A stretch of DNA of 9,537 nucleotides, taken from NCBI GenBank assembly GCA_903822375.1, contig CAIJOU010000928.1, positions 1-9,537 on the forward strand, in the 5' to 3' direction. This DNA comes from Candidatus Hydrogenedentota bacterium. GTDB taxonomy: Bacteria > Hydrogenedentota > Hydrogenedentia > Hydrogenedentales > CAITNO01. How positions within the stretch are numbered: position 1 is the first letter of the stretch; each line of letters begins with the position of its first letter. The position numbers and the translations under genes were made by a program. The notes beneath the pieces were generated by a model, which was given only the letters and a program-made list of their open reading frames with translations, searched no databases and was not told the origin of the DNA. This document shows, piece after piece, positions 5,997 through 9,537 of this stretch.

Positions 5997-7391
5997 ATGA
6001 GCACGTCCTGGATGCTTGTTTCTCCCACGATTGTCCCCCCGCTTGACCCGGATTTTCGGCCCGCTTCTCTGGCCAACCGCGCATTCCGCGAGGCGGTGGC
6101 CGCTTCGGGCGGCGGCACGCCGCTGGTGCTCGGGCTGGAGCGCGGCGACGGGTCGGTATCACGTTTTGAAACGGCCGTGTTTCCCGACGGCCATCCGCGC
6201 GCCGAGGCCAATCTTCCCTATGTGGAGCGGATATTGAAATTCCTGCTCTGGCAGCGCGGTGCCTGCACCGTGCATGTCGGCGGTCCGGCCTCCGTGGCGA
6301 CCTATCTGCAGGAATGTTACAGTTCCGGCGGCACCCGTGATTTCGATTATCACTTTATGGGCCGCGACGTTTACGAAAAGCCTTTCACCATTGTTTCCTG
6401 CACACCCGGGGCGGTGCCCGCGGAAAATGAAACCACCCGTCCGCTGGGTCGCCATCTCGAAGGGTGCCGCATCGGCTTTGACCTGGGCGCTTCGGACCGC
6501 AAGGTGTCGGCCGTGATTGACGGCGAGGCGGTCTACAGCGAGGAAGTCATTTGGGAGCCGGTGAAGCAGTCCGACCCGGCCTACCACTACCGCGAGGTTA
6601 TGGCGTCGCTCCAGGCGGCCGCCGCCAAAATGCCGCGGGTTGACGCAGTTGGCGGCAGCTCGGCCGGTGTCTACGTCAACAACCGCGCCATGATTGCCTC
6701 TCTGTTCCGCGGCATCCCGCGGGAGCGGTTTCACGAAGTGCGCGACATGTTTCTGCGCATCGGCAAAGAAATGGGCGTTCCCTTCGTCGTCGTCAACGAC
6801 GGCGAGGTCACGGCGCTGGCCGGTTCCATGTCGCTCGAGGACAACGGGGTGCTGGGCGTGGCGCTCGGTTCGAGCGAGGCGGGCGGCTATGTGACCCTCG
6901 ACGGTAACATCACGGGCTGGCTCAACGAGCTGGCCTTCTGCCCGGTGGATTACAGCCCCGCCGCGCCTTTCGATGAGTGGTCCGGCGACAAGGGTGTGGG
7001 CGCAAAGTACTTCTCGCAGCAGTGCGTGTTCCGTCTCGCGCCCAAGGCGGGCATTGAACTGCCCGTCGGCTGCACCGACGCCGAGAAACTGAAATTCGTG
7101 CAGGAGAAACTGGCCTCGGGCCATGAAGGCGCACGCCAGATTTGGGAAACCATGGGCGTCTACATGGGCTATGCCATTGCACATTACGCCGACTTCTATG
7201 CGATCAGGCATGTGCTTATCCTGGGCCGCTGCACCTCGGGCAGCGGCGGCGACATTATTCTCAACGGCGCCATGGACGTGCTGCACCGAGAGTTCCCCGA
7301 AATCGCCGCGTCCGTTAACATCCAGCTTCCCGATGAAAAGAGCCGCCGCGTCGGTCAGTCCATCGCGGCCGCCAGCCTGCCCGTGCTGTGA
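5997..7391 (+). CDS. Actin-fold sugar kinase-like (ROK-related) protein
   Basis: A 464-residue cytoplasmic protein. Residues about 155-464 carry the landmarks of the ASKHA/ROK sugar-kinase fold. These are a phosphate-1 loop GFDLGASDRK (160-169); VGGSSAGVYVNN (218-229); VVVNDGEVTALAG (264-276), in which D268 sits at the ROK catalytic-Asp position (usually NDANA); a phosphate-2 loop GVALGSSEAGG (287-297); and a possible adenosine loop ILGRCTSGSGGDIILNGA (408-425). The ROK zinc signature CxCGxxGCxE is absent, and the stretch after G304 reads GWLNELAFCPVDYSP instead. Residues 1-150 are extra and unrecognised, with no signal peptide. The SD GGAAAGGA (5975-5982) is 14 nt from the ATG, rather far. 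A PIG-L deacetylase gene follows 22 nt later, so an amino sugar is a plausible ligand. Kinase, regulator or ATPase all remain possible. Confidence 0.75.
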   Translation: MSTSWMLVSPTIVPPLDPDFRPASLANRAFREAVAASGGGTPLVLGLERGDGSVSRFETAVFPDGHPRAEANLPYVERILKFLLWQRGACTVHVGGPASVATYLQECYSSGGTRDFDYHFMGRDVYEKPFTIVSCTPGAVPAENETTRPLGRHLEGCRIGFDLGASDRKVSAVIDGEAVYSEEVIWEPVKQSDPAYHYREVMASLQAAAAKMPRVDAVGGSSAGVYVNNRAMIASLFRGIPRERFHEVRDMFLRIGKEMGVPFVVVNDGEVTALAGSMSLEDNGVLGVALGSSEAGGYVTLDGNITGWLNELAFCPVDYSPAAPFDEWSGDKGVGAKYFSQQCVFRLAPKAGIELPVGCTDAEKLKFVQEKLASGHEGARQIWETMGVYMGYAIAHYADFYAIRHVLILGRCTSGSGGDIILNGAMDVLHREFPEIAASVNIQLPDEKSRRVGQSIAAASLPVL

Positions 7392-7413
7392 AAGAATCAA
7401 CAGGAGAAGAGTC

Positions 7414-8268
7414 ATGAAGTTGTCGCTCGAGTCCGCTGAACTGTACATCCCCGACAGCGTGGAGGAAGCTGCCGCGCTGGCGCGCACGACCCACCTTTGC
7501 GTGGCCGCCCACCAGGACGACATTGAGATCATGGCCTACGACGGCATCATCCAGTGCTTTCAGCAGGAGGACCGCTGGTTCACCGGGGTGGTGGTGACGA
7601 ACGGTGCGGGCAGTCCGCGTTCGGGCGTGTATGAGAAGTATTCGGATACCGAGATGGTGCAGGTGCGCCGCAAGGAACAGAAGAAGGCCGCCATGGTGGG
7701 TGACTACGCCGCGCAGTTCCTGCTCGACCTTCCGAGTTCGGCAATCAAGGACGTGCACAACGCCGGACCAGCGGACGACATGGAGGCCATCCTGCGGGCC
7801 TGCGCGCCCGAGGTTGTCTACACGCACAATCTGGCCGACAAGCACGATACCCACGTCGGCGTGGCGCTCAAGCTCATTGAAGCCATCCGCCGCCTGCCCG
7901 TCGAACTGCGCCCAAAGAAGCTCTACGGCTGCGAGGTGTGGCGCGACCTCGACTGGATGACCGACGGGGACAAGGTGGCCTTTGACACGACGGAACACGA
8001 GAATCTCCAAGCCGCTTTGCTGGGCGTGTTTGATTCCCAGATCGCCGGCGGCAAGCGGTATGACCTCGCCACGCTCGGCCGCCGCCGTGCCCATGCCACC
8101 TACCACGCTTCACACGGTGTGGACGTCACCACGGGCACGAATTTCGGCATGGACTTGACCCCGCTGATCGCCAACGACACACTGTCTCCGCTCGACCTGG
8201 TACGCGCCCACATCGTGCGGTTCCAGGCCGAAGTGGAGTCACGTTTCGGTAAACTCGGCCGCCTGTGA
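7414..8268 (+). CDS. PIG-L/LmbE-family zinc N-deacetylase
   Basis: A 284-residue cytoplasmic protein predicted to remove an acetyl (or other acyl) group from an N-acetyl sugar conjugate using zinc. The signature AAHQDDIE (31-38) corresponds to the family AHPDDE with Pro replaced by Gln. H33 and D36 would bind zinc and D35 would be the general base. The second motif DKHDTHVGVALK (142-153) supplies the third ligand H147, at the same number as in mycothiol deacetylase MshB. EVW (174-176) and the C-terminal helices also fit. AGGAG (7402-7406) lies 7 nt before the ATG. The open frame reaches back to 7123, but that part is a shadow of the upstream gene. It is co-transcribed with the kinase-like gene. 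The substrate is unknown; GlcNAc-type compounds are the family norm. Length is within the family range. Confidence 0.88.
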   Translation: MKLSLESAELYIPDSVEEAAALARTTHLCVAAHQDDIEIMAYDGIIQCFQQEDRWFTGVVVTNGAGSPRSGVYEKYSDTEMVQVRRKEQKKAAMVGDYAAQFLLDLPSSAIKDVHNAGPADDMEAILRACAPEVVYTHNLADKHDTHVGVALKLIEAIRRLPVELRPKKLYGCEVWRDLDWMTDGDKVAFDTTEHENLQAALLGVFDSQIAGGKRYDLATLGRRRAHATYHASHGVDVTTGTNFGMDLTPLIANDTLSPLDLVRAHIVRFQAEVESRFGKLGRL

Positions 8269-8344
8269 AGACTTTGGGGAGGACGTGACATACGATCGGA
8301 CACCTGCTTCGGAGAAAGTCCGTTCTTTCGACGTTGGCGTTCCA

Positions 8345-8525
8345 CGCATAACGTCATGCTTGGGTGTCCATGCTTGCCATGAAGACCGTCCTCAGGAGAC
8401 GGCCGTTTCCGGAAAAGGCATTGTCGCCACATCCTTAATCCTTTCCAAGATGGGTGAACGCGGGAGTTCTTCTTTGCCCGTCTCCTCATTTCCAAAATGA
8501 AATGCGCCCGGGAATGACGTTTGCG
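8345..8525. repeat. MITE-like element with imperfect terminal inverted repeats
   Basis: The left end CGCATAACGTCAT (8345-8357) and the right end ATGACGTTTGCG (8514-8525) are inverted copies, identical over 12 positions apart from one extra T on the left. Similarity continues weakly inward (GGG and CAT blocks on both sides). The right end, read outward-in on the minus strand, begins GTCATTCCCGGG, resembling the GTCATTCCCG edges of common dispersed bacterial repeats that are often mis-annotated as Arg/His-rich proteins. There is no open frame for a transposase. No clear target duplication is seen. It may alternatively be the remnant of a longer element. Confidence 0.4.
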
Positions 8526-8568
8526 ACGCGACACCGGACTGGATATTCGTAGCCAGGGGACCGGGTTG

Positions 8569-8597
8569 GAACGGTTGGAGTCCAGGCGGAAACCGTT
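8569..8597. promoter_or_regulatory. Inverted repeat upstream of tetR, candidate operator
   Basis: AACGGTT (8570-8576) and AACCGTT (8591-8597) are exact 7-base inverted copies, with centres 21 bp apart, two helical turns, so both face the same side of the DNA. The left copy in context, GAACGGTTGG (8569-8578), recurs as GAACGGTAGG at 8685-8694 (nine of ten bases) between the -10 box and the TetR start codon. This is a reasonable candidate binding site for the neighbouring TetR protein, but the assignment is inferred from position only. Confidence 0.35.
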
Positions 8598-8641
8598 TTC
8601 CGTCGGTGCTATCCCGCGCAAAAGATCCGTGTTTATCCGCA

Positions 8642-8670
8642 TTGTCAAAAGGGGGGGGAGCATGTACAAT
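8642..8670 (+). promoter_or_regulatory. Sigma-70 promoter of tetR with G8 spacer tract
   Basis: TTGTCA (8642-8647, five of six) and TACAAT (8665-8670, five of six) are separated by exactly 17 bp, the best promoter in the window. The spacer contains eight consecutive G (8651-8658). Transcription would start near 8677, giving a leader of about 27 nt that includes GAACGGTAGG (8685-8694), which overlaps the likely SD (AGGT, 8692-8695). Confidence 0.65.
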
Positions 8671-8703
8671 GGGGTGAAATTAACGAACGGTAGGTAGAAG
8701 ACC

Positions 8704-9345
8704 ATGGAACAGCCCCCTGTCGAGACCACCAACGAGGCCGAGGCGCGCCTGCTGGAGAGCGCGCTTTATCTTTTCGCCGAAAAGGGCTACGAAGGCACCA
8801 GCATTCGCGAGATTATTGAGCGGGCCGGGGTCACCCGCCCGGTGCTCTATTACTATTTCGTCAACAAGGAAGATGTGTTCCGGCGCCTCGTCGAGCCGCT
8901 TTTCACGGAACTTATCGCGGCGTTCGGTGAGATTCCCAAGCACTATGCCGAAACCGTGGGCCGGCTCAAGGCCATCATGCGGGTGGCTTTCGCCACGGCG
9001 GAGCGCAACCCGCTGTCGGTCCGGCTGATTCTGCAGATGTATTTCTCCCCCCCGCAGGGCGGACCGGAGTTCGACAAGGACGAGTTCCGGCGGGTCCGAT
9101 TCCTCACGGTGGAATCCATCCTCCAGCAGGGGTTGGACCGCGCCGAGTTGGCCGGAGGCGACGCGCGCAGCCTCACCCTTGTTTTCATCGGCATCATGGA
9201 CGCCCATGTCATGGCCAAATCGCAAATGCCGGGCATTCACCTGACCCCGGAACTCGCCGACGGACTGGTGGACGTGTTCTTCTATGGCACCTGCTACAAA
9301 GACCACCCGCCCACCGCGCTGGTCAGCCCTTTCTTTTACGCCTGA
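8704..9345 (+). CDS. TetR/AcrR-family transcriptional regulator
   Basis: A 213-residue DNA-binding repressor-type protein. Residues about 13-60 are the TetR N-terminal helix-turn-helix domain: RLLESALYLFAEKGYEGTSI, then REIIERAGV, then the recognition helix with TRPVLYYYFVNKEDVF (44-59). The C-terminal part (65-213) is helical and specific to the ligand or partner; it has no sequence signature I can name. The start ATG at 8704 has only AGGT (8692-8695) at 8 nt, a weak SD that overlaps a repeated AACGGT motif, so autorepression could act on both transcription and initiation. It lies alone, downstream of the PIG-L operon and just before an IS element. Target genes are unknown; the usual targets are adjacent or autogenous, here possibly the PIG-L operon or whatever lies beyond the IS. 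Confidence 0.92.
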   Translation: MEQPPVETTNEAEARLLESALYLFAEKGYEGTSIREIIERAGVTRPVLYYYFVNKEDVFRRLVEPLFTELIAAFGEIPKHYAETVGRLKAIMRVAFATAERNPLSVRLILQMYFSPPQGGPEFDKDEFRRVRFLTVESILQQGLDRAELAGGDARSLTLVFIGIMDAHVMAKSQMPGIHLTPELADGLVDVFFYGTCYKDHPPTALVSPFFYA

Positions 9346-9430
9346 GTCTCGGCTGATGGCGCGCAGGTGCCCCACACTTTTCGGCGACGCGGTCCGTCGA
9401 ATTCACAAAAGTAGACAGACTGAAGTTACC

Positions 9431-9524
9431 CCCATTTCTTGGACAGTGGCTAAGTAAAGATTTGGCGGCTTGAGCCGGCCGGCCGCCAGGCGGACAATGT
9501 CCGCAAAGGAGTCCAAGAAATGGG
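9431..9524 (+). promoter_or_regulatory. Fold-back pairing of the IS end with the orfA start
   Basis: CCCATTTCTTGGAC (9431-9444), inside the terminal repeat, is the exact 14-base complement of GTCCAAGAAATGGG (9511-9524), which spans the end of the orfA SD and its ATG. A second hairpin, GCGGAC-AAT-GTCCGC (9490-9504), abuts the SD AAAGGAG (9505-9511). A transcript entering from outside would include the left arm and bury the orfA start. A transcript starting inside the element, past 9444, would not. Confidence 0.55.
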
Positions 9525-9537
9525 TCAGGTTCGGAAG
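9520..9537 (+). CDS. IS3-family orfA, first six codons
   Basis: ATG at 9520 preceded by AAAGGAG (9505-9511) at 8 nt opens MGQVRK, then the window ends. A short basic N-terminus is typical of IS3-family OrfA, the small helix-turn-helix protein that joins OrfB by -1 frameshifting to make the transposase. Only position, ribosome site and six residues support this, so the family call rests on the adjoining IS end. Confidence 0.5.

Larger units (their letters stand above)
8269..8703. other. Non-coding region with repeats and the tetR promoter
   Basis: This 435-bp gap between the PIG-L and TetR genes has no convincing gene. The open frame at 8285-8500 starts with GTG only 2 nt after GGGGAGG and has no family features. 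The minus-strand frame 8100-8732 is Arg-rich and runs into the PIG-L gene. The gap holds a MITE-like inverted-repeat element (8345-8525), AACGGT motifs at 8570, 8591 (inverted) and 8686, a TTTCCGGAAA palindrome (8406-8415), and the tetR promoter (8642-8670). I saw no strong T-tailed terminator for the PIG-L operon; GAAAG and CTTTC around 8315-8330 give only a 5-bp stem. Confidence 0.7.
9421..9537 (+). mobile_element. Left end of an IS3-like insertion sequence
   Basis: The stretch from TG at 9421 reads TGAAGTTACCCCCATTTC and continues TTGGACA to 9445. This looks like the terminal inverted repeat of IS3-family (IS150-type) elements, which start with TG and contain CCCC...TTGGACA. A leader with a GC-rich patch (9474-9489) and a hairpin follows, then orfA begins at 9520 about 100 bp in, the normal IS3 layout. 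The element continues past the window, so the right end, the orfB transposase and any target duplication cannot be checked. The left flank ends CAGAC (9416-9420). Confidence 0.7.

Noticed and set aside
7123..7413. N-terminal extension of the PIG-L gene back to 7123
   Set aside because: It overlaps the 3' end of the kinase-like gene in another frame; AGGAG before ATG 7414 and family homology fix the start.
6159..7532. 457-residue minus-strand open frame across the kinase-like and PIG-L genes
   Set aside because: It spans two plus-strand genes with family motifs, and its His/Gly/Arg-rich composition shows no domain.
8285..8500. 71-residue plus-strand open frame after PIG-L
   Set aside because: GTG lies only 2 nt from the SD-like GGGGAGG, there are no recognisable features, and most of it lies within the repeat element.
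8100..8732. 210-residue minus-strand Arg-rich open frame with KRHSRAHF
   Set aside because: It has no family features, runs into the PIG-L gene antisense, and its distinctive peptide comes from the non-coding inverted-repeat element.
8680..9375. 231-residue minus-strand open frame opposite tetR
   Set aside because: It is antisense to a clear TetR-family gene and has no domain features of its own.
1..9537. CRISPR array, tRNA or rRNA genes, toxin-antitoxin or defence island
   Set aside because: No regularly spaced direct repeats, no tRNA-like cloverleaf or rRNA signature, and no nuclease, toxin or defence domains were seen on either strand.

Overview
The window is a GC-rich stretch (roughly 60%) from a Gram-negative-type bacterium. 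A lipobox-bearing lipoprotein, several signal-anchored or membrane proteins and strong purine-rich Shine-Dalgarno (SD) sites support this. The mix of a PAS-GGDEF response regulator, a long-form HisG, a xylose-isomerase-like TIM barrel and a kinase-like/PIG-L pair would suit Hydrogenedentota or a PVC-type lineage, but nothing here fixes the taxon and that is inference. Coding density is high. I see no tRNA, rRNA or CRISPR array.

Layout. Positions 1-250 carry the 5' end of a minus-strand gene for a membrane-anchored Pro/Ala-rich protein, running off the window. A small secreted or membrane protein (395-652) is transcribed divergently from it. A five-gene co-directional run follows: receiver-PAS-GGDEF diguanylate cyclase (826-2166), sugar isomerase/epimerase-like TIM barrel (2163-2975, 4-nt overlap), pyridoxamine 5'-phosphate oxidase pdxH (3037-3630), a five-helix membrane protein (3646-4173) and a long-form ATP phosphoribosyltransferase hisG (4185-5234). 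Internal gaps are -4, 61, 15 and 11 nt, so it reads as one operon. A perfect 15-bp stem terminator (5256-5290) closes it and also serves the convergent NTF2-like lipoprotein gene (5323-5748, minus).

Divergent from the lipoprotein gene is a two-gene operon: an actin-fold kinase/ROK-like protein with an extra N-terminal domain (5997-7391) and a PIG-L/LmbE-type zinc deacetylase (7414-8268). Together they suggest amino-sugar or glycoconjugate chemistry, with substrate unknown. A 435-bp non-coding stretch (8269-8703) then holds a MITE-like inverted-repeat element, repeated AACGGT motifs, and a good sigma-70 promoter whose spacer contains a run of eight G. This promoter drives a TetR-family regulator (8704-9345). 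The window ends in the left end of an IS3-like insertion sequence (from about 9421), with the first six codons of its orfA.

No single element is clearly a new defence or catalytic system. The most unusual signals are regulatory: SD-masking hairpins before the diguanylate cyclase and in the IS element, the G8 promoter spacer with repeated operator-like motifs before tetR, a diguanylate cyclase coupled to central-metabolism genes, and the unusual kinase-like/deacetylase pair.
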